A stretch of DNA of 64,000 nucleotides from Hyphomicrobium_A sp963726795 (GTDB lineage Bacteria; Pseudomonadota; Alphaproteobacteria; Rhizobiales; Hyphomicrobiaceae), in NCBI GenBank assembly GCA_963726795.1, contig CAVSDD010000004.1, positions 1 through 64,000 of the forward strand. The letters are read 5' to 3'. The position numbers and the translations under genes were made by a program. Below, one piece after another: positions 29,434-38,461 of the stretch; the stretch's first letter is position 1, and every line of letters begins with the position of its first letter. The notes beneath the pieces were generated by a model, which was not told the origin of the DNA, did no database searches, and saw nothing but the letters and a program-made list of their open reading frames with translations.

Positions 29434-31996
29434 ATGTTGCCTAGCGTCGTTCTTTTCCAGGGAGTGAATTCGAGCGGCTTTGGCGGATTATGGGAGACGG
29501 ATGGCACGGCAGCAGGAACATTCGAGCTAACCGGCATCGCCGCGACGTTCCCGGCCGGGCTCTATCCTGTCTATCTGACGCCCCATAATGCCGACGAGGT
29601 ACTGTTCAACGGCACCGACAAAAGCGGCCTGGCTGGGTTGTGGGAGACGGACGGAACGGCCGCCGGGACGCACGAACTGACCGGCATCGCCGGCGCGGCT
29701 ACAACCGGATCAGGATTATACCCGTCCGACCTCACAGTCTACAACGGAAAAGTCCTGTTCAGTGGCTACGGCTCGGGGGGCGGGGTTGGCCTATGGGTGA
29801 CCGACGGCACGGCGGCCGGCACGCACGAACTGACCGTCGCCGGGGCGTTAACGACGCCACAAGCATTGTTGCCGGCCGGATTAAACCCGACCAATCTGAC
29901 GGTCTACAATGGATACGTGTTCTTCGGTGGCGACGACGCGAGCGGCGGAGTTGGATTGTGGGAGACGAATGGCACCGCCTCCGGCACGAAGGAGCTGACC
30001 TCCATCGCCGGGGCGGCGACGATAGGACAAGGAACTGGCCCGCTCGGATTAATGCCGTCTGATCTCACGGTCTACAATGGCCAAATACTCTTCAGCGGCT
30101 ACAACTCGAGCGGCCAACGTGGGTTGTGGGAGACGGATGGCACCGCCTCCGGCACGCACGAGCTGACCGGCATCGCCGGGGCGGCGACGGTAGGACAAGG
30201 AATAGGCCCGCCTGGATTAATGCCGTCTGATCTCACGGTCTACAATGGCCAAATACTCTTCAGCGGCTACAACTCGAGCGGCCAACGTGGGTTGTGGGAG
30301 ACGGATGGCACCGCCTCCGGCACCCACGAGCTGACCGGCATCGCCGGGGCGGCGACGATAGGACAAGGAATAGGCCCGCCTGGATTAATGCCGTCCGATC
30401 TCACGGTCTACAATGGCCAAGTACTCTTCAGCGGCTACGACTCGAGCAGCCAACGCGGGTTGTGGGAGACGGATGGCACGGTCGCCGGCACGCACGAGGT
30501 GACCGGCATCGCAGGAGCCCTGACGACAGGAACAGGGTTGGACCCGTATGACCTCACGGTCTACAATGGCAAAGCGTTGTTTAGCGGCAGCGACGCGAGC
30601 GGCGGAGTCGGATTGTGGGAGACAAATGGAACAGCGGCCGGAACGCACGAGCTGACCAGTGTAGTCGGGGCGGCCACGACGGGGTTGACGCCGTATGATC
30701 TGACTTCGCTCGCAACGATACCTGTTCTGACCGCCGGTGCCAGCGTAAGCTACGTCGCCGGAGCGACGCCCGTCGCGCTCGACGCCGGGTTGTCCGTCAC
30801 CGATGGGGCGGCGGTCAGCCTCTCCGCGGCCACGGTGAGCATCAGCGCCGGCTTCGTTCAGGGCGATGCGCTGAGCGTCGGCTCGCCGCAGACCGGCATC
30901 ACCAGCGCCTACAACGCCGCCACTGGCGTGCTGACGCTATCCGGCGCCGCAAGCCTGGCGACCTATCAGAAAGAACTCAACTCCGTCGCTTACGCCTCCC
31001 CCCACGCCACGAGTTCAAGCCGCACGATCACCTGGTCCGTCAACGACGGCGTCAACACGTCCGCTCCGGCGACCAGCCATGTGTCGGTCAGCGTCCCTCC
31101 TGCCGATCCGCCTGTTCTGACCCTAGTCCTGACTTGAATCTCATATTGCAGAACGCCGGGGGGCAGCTGGCGCTGTGGCAGTTGAACGGCTCGACACTTT
31201 CGGCCGCTGAATTGCTCGGCCCAAACCCCGGCGCCGCCTGGTTCGAGAGGGGCGCCGGCGCGTTCTTCACTGGCGACACCTCGGATATCCTGTTGCAGAA
31301 TGCCGATGGACGGGCGGCAATTTGGGAAGTGAACGGGAACAAACTCATCGGCGGCGGGCCCGTGAGCGCCAATCCGGGACCAAGCTGGAAAGCGATCGGA
31401 ACCGGCGATTTCAATGACGACGGCCATTCCGACATCCTGTTTCAAAACACGAGCAGTGGTCAGGCCTCGATCTGGGAAATGAACGGGAACACCTTGATCG
31501 GCGGCGGGCCCGTCAGCCCCAAGCCCGGGCCGGCTTGGAAAGCGATCGGAACCGGCGATTTCAATGACGACGGTCATTCCGATATCCTGTTTCAAAACAC
31601 CACCAGCGGCCAGGTCTCGATCTGGGAAATGGACGGGAACAAACTGATCGGCGGCGGCCGCGTCAGCCCCAATCCCGGGACCAAGCTGGAAAGCGATCGG
31701 AACCGGCGATTTCAACGGCGACGGCCATTCCGACATCCTGTTTCAAAACACGATCAGCGGCCAGGTCTCGATCTGGGAAATGGACGGGAACACCTTGATC
31801 GGCGGCGGGCCGCGTCAGCCCCAATCCCGGGCCAAGCTGGCATGCGATCGGAACCGATGGCGGCGGCTCCGACATTCTTTTTCAGAACACGAACGGCCAG
31901 ACCTCGATCTGGGACATGAGCGGGACCAGCATCGTCGGCGGCGGCCCCGTCAGCCCCAATCCCGGGCCGAGCTGGCGTGCGGTCGGGCTGACCTAG
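29434..31996 (+). CDS. ELWxxDGT-repeat / VCBS-repeat surface protein, frameshifted
   Basis: Residues 1-430 consist of about eight repeats carrying GLWETDGTAAGTHELT, the ELWxxDGT-type propeller repeat. A bacterial-Ig/cadherin-like linker follows, then about five copies of GDFNDDGHSDILFQN...IWEMNGN, an FG-GAP/VCBS-like repeat. A shift near 31118 and two one-base insertions (31684 and 31808) split the second half; corrected, the protein ends VGLT at the TAG 31994-31996, about 850 residues. No signal peptide is visible at ATG 29434, so secretion may use a C-terminal or unrecognised signal. A cell-surface or released adhesive role is inferred. Confidence 0.7.
29953..30624 (+). repeat. Tandem 168-bp coding repeats
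   Basis: The units encoding the ELWxxDGT repeat start at 29953, 30121, 30289 and 30457, exactly 168 bp (56 codons) apart. The copies beginning at 30121 and 30289 are almost identical at DNA level, indicating recent duplication or gene conversion. Confidence 0.85.
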
Positions 31997-32012
31997 GCCG
32001 CACGACGGCTGC

Positions 32013-32303
32013 ATGGTTCGAAATCTATCTGAGCAAAGCCGATCAGGGACAGCGCAAGGCCGCCGAGCAGGGGGCGACGCCGCGCAGAACAACCTCGGCG
32101 TGGCGTACCGTGACGGCCAAGGGGTGCCGCAGGACTATGTTCGCGCTCACATGTGGTACAACTTGGCAGTCTTGAGCGCATCGGACGCTTCGGATCGCGA
32201 CAGAATGGTTAAGAGCCGCGACGAAGTTGCCGCCAAGATGACGCCCGCTCAGATCGCGGAGGCGCAGCGGATGGCGAGCGAATGGAAGCCGACGAAACAA
32301 TAG
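32013..32303 (+). CDS. Sel1-like repeat protein, N-terminally broken
   Basis: The segment DAAAQNNLGVAYRDGQGVPQDYVRAHMWYNLA is a Sel1/TPR-like repeat (here read after a shift near 32070). It is followed by a helical tail ending MASEWKPTKQ at 32303. Upstream frames show KADQGQRKAAEQG, part of a preceding repeat. Only the last one and a half repeats remain. Sel1 proteins mediate protein contacts. Confidence 0.6.
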   Translation: MVRNLSEQSRSGTAQGRRAGGDAAQNNLGVAYRDGQGVPQDYVRAHMWYNLAVLSASDASDRDRMVKSRDEVAAKMTPAQIAEAQRMASEWKPTKQ

Positions 32304-32315
32304 CCGAGGCTTGAT

Positions 32316-32522
32316 GTGTCTGACTGGGTAGTGGTCTATCGGAGCATCACTCGCGGCAGCGACGACGCGAGGGCTCCTGCCTCACAAAGCAAAGAAGTCG
32401 CTCTGGTCCACGCACGAGCCTTGATGCGCCAAGGCCACGAGGTGACAGAAATTGAAGGCCCGAACGGCCAAGTGATCGGAAATGAGGAAATCAGGCGGTG
32501 GGTGGCGGCTAACCGCGACTGA
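32316..32522 (+). CDS. Small hypothetical protein
   Basis: This is a 68-residue protein from GTG 32316, MSDWVVVYRSITRGSDDARA to RRWVAANRD. It is amphipathic, with a pattern (ALVHARALMRQGHEVTEIEGPNG) like small rhizobial hypothetical proteins. It overlaps the C-terminal part of the opposite-strand reading at 32336-32986, so one of the two ends is wrong. Confidence 0.45.
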   Translation: MSDWVVVYRSITRGSDDARAPASQSKEVALVHARALMRQGHEVTEIEGPNGQVIGNEEIRRWVAANRD

Positions 32523-32986
32523 CCCACCTCAGCGATGAAACGCTTCGCAAAGTCAAGTCGATGCGCGACGTTACCAGCATCCCAAACGAAAATACTGCCA
32601 CCACCAAGATACAAGTCCGCCACCATAAATTCGTGCAACTTGGGTGTATAGTAAAAGCTGAATGTACCACCGCATTGTTGTGTTCCAGAAATGTTCCCGG
32701 AGGAATTAATTTGAATTAGCGGCCTCAGGCAATATTTTTCGTCCATCTTCTCGTGTGAATACACTTCTTCGTGCCCAGTCCCGATTGTGTTAGCGACGCG
32801 CAATTGTACAATCGCATTGTCAGTATCGATAAATATCTGATCTACTCGACTAACGGGCCGGTGGGAATTGACTATCCCAGCGTCAGAACGTGATTTATAT
32901 TTACAGGACAGTGTCAGCGTTTCAGCGGCGGCAAGACCGGATACAAGTGCGAGACTTGCAGCGATAACGAGCGATGCCAGTTTCAT
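32336..32986 (-). CDS. Exported hypothetical protein
   Basis: ATG 32986 gives a signal peptide MKLASLVIAASLALVSGLAAA with mature start ETLTLSCKYKS. About 140 residues of plausible small exported protein follow, including a Cys pair (SCKYKS and QQCGGTF) and FSFYYTPKLHEFMVADLYLG. The last 65 residues are antisense to the gene at 32316 and look non-native, so the true end is probably near 32530 with a missed shift. Confidence 0.5.
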   Translation of the reverse strand: MKLASLVIAASLALVSGLAAAETLTLSCKYKSRSDAGIVNSHRPVSRVDQIFIDTDNAIVQLRVANTIGTGHEEVYSHEKMDEKYCLRPLIQINSSGNISGTQQCGGTFSFYYTPKLHEFMVADLYLGGGSIFVWDAGNVAHRLDFAKRFIAEVGQSRLAATHRLISSFPITWPFGPSISVTSWPWRIKARAWTRATSLLCEAGALASSLPRVMLR

Positions 32987-33071
32987 GGTCAGTCTGTATG
33001 CCACCGTGCCAGGCTCCCGCGCGGCCCTGCTCTCGCGGCGTTCCTATGCGGCGCATCTCCTATATAGCGCC

Positions 33072-33344
33072 CTAGCAGCCGAATCGGGATCTTAGCGCGG
33101 GTCTCGCGGCGGCGTGACTGTGGTTGTCTGGATCCTGCCACCGTGATGTCGCCCGTCGGTTGCCTTCGCTGTTCTGCCCGAACCGCATCCCATCTCGGCT
33201 CAACTCGGTCGAGCGGTAATCGTGCCCATTGTCGCAGACGCGATAGCCTTGGAACGATGTCGTGCAGTAGAGCGGCCCGGCGTTCACGGAGGCAATGCTG
33301 GGTGCGAGCGCCGCGACGCTAACCAGCCAAGCTAAGGCGCGCAT
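33072..33344 (-). CDS. Small exported protein with YRSTE/TTSRW-type motif
   Basis: The signal peptide MRALAWLVSVAALAPSIASVNA is followed by GPLYCTTSFQGYRVCDNGHDYRS, FGQNSEGNR and SRWQD. This is a recurrent small periplasmic protein type of Bradyrhizobium-like bacteria with two cysteines. The last 20 residues appear shifted (expected TTSRW...TTTVTPP). Function is unknown. Confidence 0.55.
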   Translation of the reverse strand: MRALAWLVSVAALAPSIASVNAGPLYCTTSFQGYRVCDNGHDYRSTELSRDGMRFGQNSEGNRRATSRWQDPDNHSHAAARPALRSRFGC

Positions 33345-33384
33345 GTGAGCCCTCCTGTTTGATCAGCCGCAGGATGACTTCGGT

Positions 33385-33930
33385 TTACTGCTGAGGTGGT
33401 CCACGACAAGCGCGGCCCCGCCCGAGTCGCCTATCGAAGCGCCAGGCGTCGCCCGCATCGCGGCGACCAGAGCCTCGTCGTCGCGATCTCGAGCCTCCCG
33501 CCGAGGGTCGACGCCGCGGTGCCTGCGGACGGCCTACCGCTTCGCCCCGTTGCTCGCCCCATTCGGCTTCGGCGACTTCTCGACGCCAATCATGCGAACC
33601 ACCCATTGCAGGGCAGTCGTCGCGATAGGCGTCGCCCTCGCGTTCGCCGGGCAGGTCGACGTCGCTCGTTTTCTGAGGACGCGGGGGTACCGAGGCTTTG
33701 GCGGCATACTCGCGCTCGGCGGTGCCCCACCAGATGTAAGCGTCGGGGACATACTTCACCTCGACGCTCTGGATGTAGAGTGTATTGATCTCGGATTTTG
33801 ACAGGCTGACCACCGAAGTGGCGCAGCCGGCGATCAGGGCCGCAATCGCGATGCCGACCACTGCGCGGCCAGCGCCTATCGCAGCGGAGCGACGCAATCC
33901 CCCAATCGTACGCACGGCCACCACGCCCAC
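33385..33930 (-). CDS. Lipoprotein, frameshifted C-terminus
   Basis: A lipobox AALIAGCATS follows a hydrophobic segment, so the mature protein should be lipidated at the Cys near residue 36. The next 40 residues (LSKSEINTLYIQSVEVKYVPDAYIWWG) look authentic and resemble alphaproteobacterial outer-membrane lipoproteins. After PPRPQKTSDVDLP the reading becomes Arg/Gly-rich, indicating an indel near 33660. A second frame ends VVDHLSSKPKSSCG. Confidence 0.5.
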   Translation of the reverse strand: MGVVAVRTIGGLRRSAAIGAGRAVVGIAIAALIAGCATSVVSLSKSEINTLYIQSVEVKYVPDAYIWWGTAEREYAAKASVPPRPQKTSDVDLPGEREGDAYRDDCPAMGGSHDWRREVAEAEWGEQRGEAVGRPQAPRRRPSAGGSRSRRRGSGRRDAGDAWRFDRRLGRGRACRGPPQQ

Positions 33931-33963
33931 CCGTTTCCCTGCCGTCCCCCGACGGCCGCGATT

Positions 33964-33988
33964 GCGGACACGTGCTGTACGTGTCCGC
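33964..33988. promoter_or_regulatory. Perfect 10-bp hairpin upstream of lipoprotein gene
   Basis: GCGGACACGT and ACGTGTCCGC flank a 5-base loop, 34 bases upstream of the lipoprotein start and between two minus-strand genes. It lies 104 bases after the fdh stop, so it could equally be part of an fdh terminator. There is no T-tract. Confidence 0.4.
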
Positions 33989-34091
33989 GCACGCTTGAGT
34001 GATAATGCCGTGGCCGGTTGCGCCTGTCACGCGCCTAAGTGTGACATCGCCGCGTTGCTGCAGTGCGGTCGCGTCAAAAGCATCGTGTTGG

Positions 34092-35297
34092 TTAAACGCG
34101 TTTCTTGTCGCGCGCGACGGCCTCGGAGCCCTTGGTCGCATCGCCCGGCGTATAAGAGTGGGCACCGGCGCCCGCGAGCTTGCCCTTGTCGACGATGAGA
34201 TACTCCGTCCGGATCGGCTTGTTGCCGAAGAACGATTCCAAAATCTCGCGTGTACCGGCCGCGTAGCGGGCTTGGGCTGACAGTGATGAGCCCGACATGT
34301 GCGGCGTCATCCCGTGATGGGGCATCGTGCGCCAGGGATGATCCTTCGCGGGCGGCTGCGGGAACCAGACGTCGCCCGCGTAGCCGGCAAGCTGGCCGCT
34401 TTCCAGCGCGCGCACGACGGCATCGCGATCGACGATCTTGCCGCGCGCGGTGTTCACGATATAGGAGCCGCGCTTCATCATGCCGATCAGCTTGTCGTTG
34501 AACAGGTGCTCTGTCTCAGGGTGCAGCGGCGCGTTGATCGTGACGACGTCGCACACCTTGACGAGGGACTCCACCGTCGGATGGAAGGTCAGGCCCAGCT
34601 CCTTTTCGACCTTCTCGGGCAGTCGATGCTTGTCGGTGTAGTGCAGCTTCACGTCGAAGGGCTTCAAGCGCCGCAGCACGGCTAGTCCGATGCGGCCCGC
34701 AGCGACCGTGCCGACGTTCATGCCTTCCAGATCGTAGGAGCGCTCGACCGCGTCGGCAATGTTCCAGCCGCCGCGGATCACCCAGCCATAGGCCGGGATG
34801 TAATTGCGAACCAGCGCCAGGATCATCATGACGACGTGCTCGGCGACGCTGATCGAATTCGAGAAGGTCACCTCGGCGACCGTGATGCCCTTGTCCATCG
34901 CGGCCTGCAGGTCGACGTGATCGGAGCCGATGCCGGCGGTGACGACGAGCTTCAATTTCTTCGCCTTGGCGATGCGCTCCTTCGTCAGGTAGGCCGGCCA
35001 GAACGGCTGCGAGATGACGATGTCGGCGTCGGGAAGCTCGCGCTCGAACACCGAGTTGGGGCCGTCCTTGTCGGAGGTGACGACGAGCGTGTGCCCCTGG
35101 CTTTCGAGGAATTTGCGCAGGCCGAGCTCGCCCGAAACGCTGCCCAGCAATTGCCCCGGCTTGAAGTCGATCGCGCTCGGGGTCGGCGCCTTCTGGCCAT
35201 CGGGATAATGGTCGATCTTCGGAATCGAGTCGCGCGCGTAGGTCTTGGGATAGCCGTCGACGGGGTCGTCGTAGAGAACGGCAAGAACTTTGGCCAT
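34092..35297 (-). CDS. fdh: NAD-dependent formate dehydrogenase
   Basis: This oxidises formate to CO2 with NAD+, supplying NADH at the end of C1 dissimilation. The 401-residue length and sequence match the Pseudomonas sp. 101 type of single-subunit, metal-free enzyme. Visible features are the long N-terminal extension MAKVLAVLYDDPVDGYPK, the formate-site PFWPAYLT and TFSNSISVAEHVVM, the dinucleotide region VAAGRIGLAVLRRL with the NAD-selecting Asp in HYTDKHRL, the catalytic Arg in NTARGK and the catalytic His with Ser in TPHMSGSS. AGGAG lies 9 bases before ATG 35297. It is free of frameshifts. Linked to the serine cycle genes at the end of the window, it indicates methylotrophy. Confidence 0.95.
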   Translation of the reverse strand: MAKVLAVLYDDPVDGYPKTYARDSIPKIDHYPDGQKAPTPSAIDFKPGQLLGSVSGELGLRKFLESQGHTLVVTSDKDGPNSVFERELPDADIVISQPFWPAYLTKERIAKAKKLKLVVTAGIGSDHVDLQAAMDKGITVAEVTFSNSISVAEHVVMMILALVRNYIPAYGWVIRGGWNIADAVERSYDLEGMNVGTVAAGRIGLAVLRRLKPFDVKLHYTDKHRLPEKVEKELGLTFHPTVESLVKVCDVVTINAPLHPETEHLFNDKLIGMMKRGSYIVNTARGKIVDRDAVVRALESGQLAGYAGDVWFPQPPAKDHPWRTMPHHGMTPHMSGSSLSAQARYAAGTREILESFFGNKPIRTEYLIVDKGKLAGAGAHSYTPGDATKGSEAVARDKKRV

Positions 35298-35471
35298 GAG
35301 GGATACTCCTGTCTCGAGGGGGTCGAGCAGCGCCGACGCACGGCGTGAAAATTGCTCAAATCCGGCCGCGCGACGGCATCCTGGACTACCCTAGAGATAG
35401 TCCAATCGTTTGCGCCGAAAAGGGTGTCTCAGGCGTCAACGATCACAACACTTGGTGATGTGCCGTTAGAT

Positions 35472-36461
35472 CTAAATCGAGGGATCGGCTCTGCCGAGCA
35501 GCGCTTCCTGGAAGAACGCGACCTGCGCGGCGCAGGACACGACAAACCACTGGCCAAGGTAGATGTCGAAGTGCCCGATCGGCAGCTCGAGGTGACGTAC
35601 CGGTCCGCCCATGCGCGCTGCCGTACTGGCGGCAGCCTGCGGGGAGGCGACGCTGTCGTTGGCGCAGGCGATGATCAGCGCGGGACAGTGCACGTCCTTT
35701 GCATGACGCAGCGGACGATACAGCGGCAGCGAGAACAAAAGCCTCGCGGCGACGTCAGTGCGGCAATGGTCAGGCATGATCGCCTTGATGCCTGCGTAGG
35801 CGTCCGGCGTCGACATGGCAGCAACCTCGCCCGGCGGCGCGGCGAGCGGCACGTAATAGGGCGTCTTGCCCAGCAGGGCGCGCACACAATCCTTCAGGCC
35901 GGCAAAGGCGACACGGGCCATCAAGACGGGTCCGGCGGCGCGACGGAACAGCTTCGCGCTGGCGGCCCCGTCCATCATCGGGCACTGGGCGGAGATCGCC
36001 GCGACGCCCTGATCCTTGGCGGCGGCAACGAGCACGTGGCCGCCCGAAAGCGAGGTCCCCCACAGCCCGATGCGGCACGGATCGACTCCGGTCGTGGCCC
36101 GCGCGCACGCTATCGCCGCAGCCCAGTCCTCGATCTCGTCAGCGATGCGAATGACCTGCGGGGGTTCGCCGTCGCTGGCGCCGAGCCGGCGGTAGTCGAA
36201 CAGCAGGACGAAGAAACCAGCCTGCGCAAAGCGCCTGGCGTAGGGCTCGAGCGCGCATTCGCGCGTCCCGCCGAGGCCGTGCGCCATGACGATACAAGGA
36301 GCCGGCCGGCCCGAGCGCGCATCGGGGGTGTAGAGCCAGGCGCGGCACGTCACGCCACCGCTGTCGAACTCGACGTCGCGACGCAATATTGGGCCGCTCT
36401 CGACGTTGAAGACGGGAGGCTGTCGGTCAGCGCTCGGCCGCATCAGAATTGCCTGTCTCAT
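35472..36461 (-). CDS. Alpha/beta-hydrolase (dienelactone-hydrolase-like)
   Basis: This is a 330-residue hydrolase. The oxyanion-hole motif is in IVMAHGLGGTR, the nucleophile elbow is GTSLSGG, the acid is likely in ACANDSVASPQ and the histidine is in LPIGHFDIY. The family includes esterases and lactonases; the substrate is not predictable. ATG 36461 is preferred, since the upstream ATG 36551 would add 30 residues of atypical composition. It sits upstream of fdh on the same strand with a 174-base gap, so co-transcription is uncertain. Confidence 0.8.
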   Translation of the reverse strand: MRQAILMRPSADRQPPVFNVESGPILRRDVEFDSGGVTCRAWLYTPDARSGRPAPCIVMAHGLGGTRECALEPYARRFAQAGFFVLLFDYRRLGASDGEPPQVIRIADEIEDWAAAIACARATTGVDPCRIGLWGTSLSGGHVLVAAAKDQGVAAISAQCPMMDGAASAKLFRRAAGPVLMARVAFAGLKDCVRALLGKTPYYVPLAAPPGEVAAMSTPDAYAGIKAIMPDHCRTDVAARLLFSLPLYRPLRHAKDVHCPALIIACANDSVASPQAAASTAARMGGPVRHLELPIGHFDIYLGQWFVVSCAAQVAFFQEALLGRADPSI

Positions 36462-36919
36462 TATAAATGTTGCCCCATAGGTGATCCGGCGGAGTAAGCG
36501 CTTCCCCGGCCCGTGCGGCAGTTCCCTAGGGAACAGGGGGAACCACATCAATCCGTCTACCCAGGAGTTACGGAGCGGGAGCCGGGCGGGTTTCGAAGGC
36601 AGTGCAAGGCCTTCGGTTTCCGGCCGGTGGATAAAGTCGGTCGCTCTTTATGCAGATGCATCTATCCAGCTCGGACGGGAGGGGCATTTGGATGAGAACG
36701 CCCGGGCAATCGTGGCCCGACAGTCGGGCTTAATAGGCTGTTTCAGAACACGATTTTTGTCGCCTGGCGGCAGGCCGATCGAGGTGTGTTGCATTTACGC
36801 TTCGTGGACCGCCGAAACGCCATCTCGAAATAATTCCGGCGGTGCGCCTGTGGAAAACTTGAGCAATACTCCGTGCGCGTTTGATGCCGGTCTATTTTGA
36901 GTTGGGGGAGTATTGCGTG
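36462..36919. other. Spacer and leader upstream of the RiPP-like genes
   Basis: No supported gene. A plus-strand frame of 139 codons exists (36481-36900), but its composition is not protein-like. The 3' part includes GCAATACTCC (36863-36872), which is the exact complement of GGAGTATTGC around the Shine-Dalgarno of the first peptide gene. Confidence 0.5.
36863..36916 (+). promoter_or_regulatory. Inverted repeat pairing with the peptide gene's Shine-Dalgarno
   Basis: GCAATACTCC (36863-36872) and GGAGTATTGC (36907-36916) form a perfect 10-bp stem. The right arm contains the GGAG ribosome-binding sequence of the peptide gene at 36920. GGAGTATTGC recurs before the second peptide (37108-37117), so the same left arm could pair with either. 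This would be a simple translational switch if formed in the RNA. Confidence 0.5.
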
Positions 36920-37027
36920 ATGAAGCTTACGTACGAGAAGCCCGTGCTGGTGAAGCGCGAGACGCTCGCCCAGATCACCGCGGCTGTTTGCGTTCCCAGC
37001 AGCACCGTCATCTGCCCGGTCGCCTAA
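36920..37027 (+). CDS. Putative RiPP precursor peptide 1
   Basis: This is a 35-residue peptide from ATG 36920 with a strong GGGGGAG 9 bases upstream. The leader-like part KLTYEKPVLVKRETLAQITA has the Y-x-x-P-x-L...L-x-x-x-T spacing of lasso-type and related alphaproteobacterial precursor leaders. The core-like part is AAVCVPSSTVICPVA, with two cysteines seven residues apart. No Asp or Glu is present in the core, which excludes a standard lasso macrolactam. It is too short for standard gene callers. A second copy and a PF14907-type nucleotidyltransferase follow. Confidence 0.7.
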   Translation: MKLTYEKPVLVKRETLAQITAAVCVPSSTVICPVA

Positions 37028-37120
37028 GCGGCTGATTTTCATGAGCCGTTGGCGGTCGCGTCTCGGGTCGCTCGGCGTATTCACTTGCCGCGCCGTTTTC
37101 ATAGTGTGGAGTATTGCGTC

Positions 37121-37228
37121 ATGAAACTTGCGTATCAAAAGCCCGTTCTGGTGAAGCGCGAAACATTGGCCCAGATCACCGCGGTCGTTTGCGTTCCCAG
37201 CAGCACCATTATCTGCCCCGTCCCGTAA
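37121..37228 (+). CDS. Putative RiPP precursor peptide 2
   Basis: This is a paralogue of the peptide at 36920, also 35 residues: leader KLAYQKPVLVKRETLAQITA and core VVCVPSSTIICPVP. Differences are almost all conservative or at third codon positions. The leader KPVLVKRETLAQITA and core CVPSST-x-ICPV are fixed, which argues for purifying selection on a functional product. GGAG precedes ATG 37121. Confidence 0.7.
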   Translation: MKLAYQKPVLVKRETLAQITAVVCVPSSTIICPVP

Positions 37229-37408
37229 GCAGCTGATTTTCACGGGTCGTCGGCGGCATCCGTGTCTGCGGGCCGCCGAGCGAATGCTTCGACCGATGGT
37301 TGAGAACTCTACCCTGCGGGGGGCGCCTAGCCCCTCGCGGGTGCGGCTCTGGTTTGCTATCGTGGCGGCGGCGGGACGCGCGTAATTGCACGCCGTCGGA
37401 GCACGCGG

Positions 37409-38461
37409 GTGGCAGAAAACTTTTCGCATGAGCGTCTGAGCCGCGACGCCGAGGCGTGCCTCCTCTATTTCTCGTACCCCGGCCGCCTGGCTTCATCCGG
37501 GCCTACCGCCAGCACGCTCGCCCCCGACGAAGCCGCAAAATTGTTCGACGCAGCCGCACTGCACGGCGTCCTGCCGGCGATCCTCAATCTGGTCGGGCCG
37601 CTGCTGCCGCGCCATGACGACCGCTACGCGCTCGTACTGGAGGACGCCCACACGCGGCTGAGGCAACTCGCCGCCCTCTCGTTGCTGCTCGCCCACCACG
37701 CGCGCGAGGTGATGAAGGCGATGAACGCGGCTGGGCTTGACGCGACGGTCGTCAAGGGGCCGACGTTCGCGCGGCGCATCTACCCGCAGCCCTGGTTGCG
37801 CACCTTTACCGACGTCGACGTGCTGGTTGTGCCCGAGCACCGCGGCAAGGCCAGCGAGGTCATGCGCTCACTTGGGTTCAAAGGCGTCGTTGTCGCCGAT
37901 CGCGCGGGGCAGGACTACGCGGAGGACAAGTGGTGCCTCGCCGGCGCGACGAATGTCGACGTCGAGATCCACACCGACCTCGTGCATTCGCCCAAGCTGC
38001 GCGACCGCCTTCACGTCGGCTATCGCGACGCGATTGCTGCCGGCGGCGGCAACCCGGAAGCCGCAGGCGCGCTCCTCCTGCTGGCGGCCGCGCACGGCGC
38101 CATCGGCCATCAGTTCGAGCGATTGCAGCATCTGATCGACGTGGCGCTGATTGCCTCGGGTGCGGCCGGGCCGATCGATGTAGGGCGCTTGCGCGCGGTG
38201 GCAGAACGATGCGGTGTCGCCGCTGCGGTCGCCGCCGCGCTCGATCTGGCAGACCGCGTGTACCCGGACGAGCAAATCCGCAACCTCGCCGAGGAGTTCG
38301 GGCACAAGCGGCTCAATCCATTGGCGCGGGTGCTGCTCACGCGCACCAGCGTCGTGCGCACGCATGCGCCCGACCGCGCGTTCAGCGGCTGGCGGCGAAA
38401 GCTGTTCCGCCAACTGCAGCGGCTGGGAGGCGATGCGGTCTCAGTCGCGGGCAAGGACTGA
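37409..38461 (+). CDS. Nucleotidyltransferase-family protein (PF14907 type)
   Basis: This is a 350-residue protein from GTG 37409. The nucleotidyltransferase core has VVKGPTFARRIYPQPWLRTFTD followed by VDVLVVPEHRG, the Asp-x-Asp metal motif, and later VDVEIHTDLVH. This group is frequently encoded beside precursor peptides and HPr-kinase-like proteins in lasso and other RiPP loci. It lies 180 bases after the second peptide on the same strand. A role in peptide maturation or immunity is inferred from context only. Confidence 0.72.
   Translation: MAENFSHERLSRDAEACLLYFSYPGRLASSGPTASTLAPDEAAKLFDAAALHGVLPAILNLVGPLLPRHDDRYALVLEDAHTRLRQLAALSLLLAHHAREVMKAMNAAGLDATVVKGPTFARRIYPQPWLRTFTDVDVLVVPEHRGKASEVMRSLGFKGVVVADRAGQDYAEDKWCLAGATNVDVEIHTDLVHSPKLRDRLHVGYRDAIAAGGGNPEAAGALLLLAAAHGAIGHQFERLQHLIDVALIASGAAGPIDVGRLRAVAERCGVAAAVAAALDLADRVYPDEQIRNLAEEFGHKRLNPLARVLLTRTSVVRTHAPDRAFSGWRRKLFRQLQRLGGDAVSVAGKD

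Larger units (their letters stand above)
36904..37245 (+). repeat. 201-bp tandem duplication containing the peptide genes
   Basis: The peptide starts are 201 bases apart. Similarity begins before the Shine-Dalgarno (GGAGTATTGCGT) and continues past the stop (TAAGC-GCTGATTTTCA). The unit is therefore leader, gene and 3' flank. Confidence 0.7.

Noticed and set aside
36481..36900. 139-codon frame upstream of the peptide genes
   Set aside because: Amino-acid composition and lack of a ribosome-binding site do not support a gene. The region is better explained as leader DNA.
36920..37228. Lasso peptide precursors
   Set aside because: The leader resembles lasso leaders, but the core has no Asp or Glu at ring positions 7-9 and no lasso cyclase or protease genes are present. 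Called generic RiPP-like instead.
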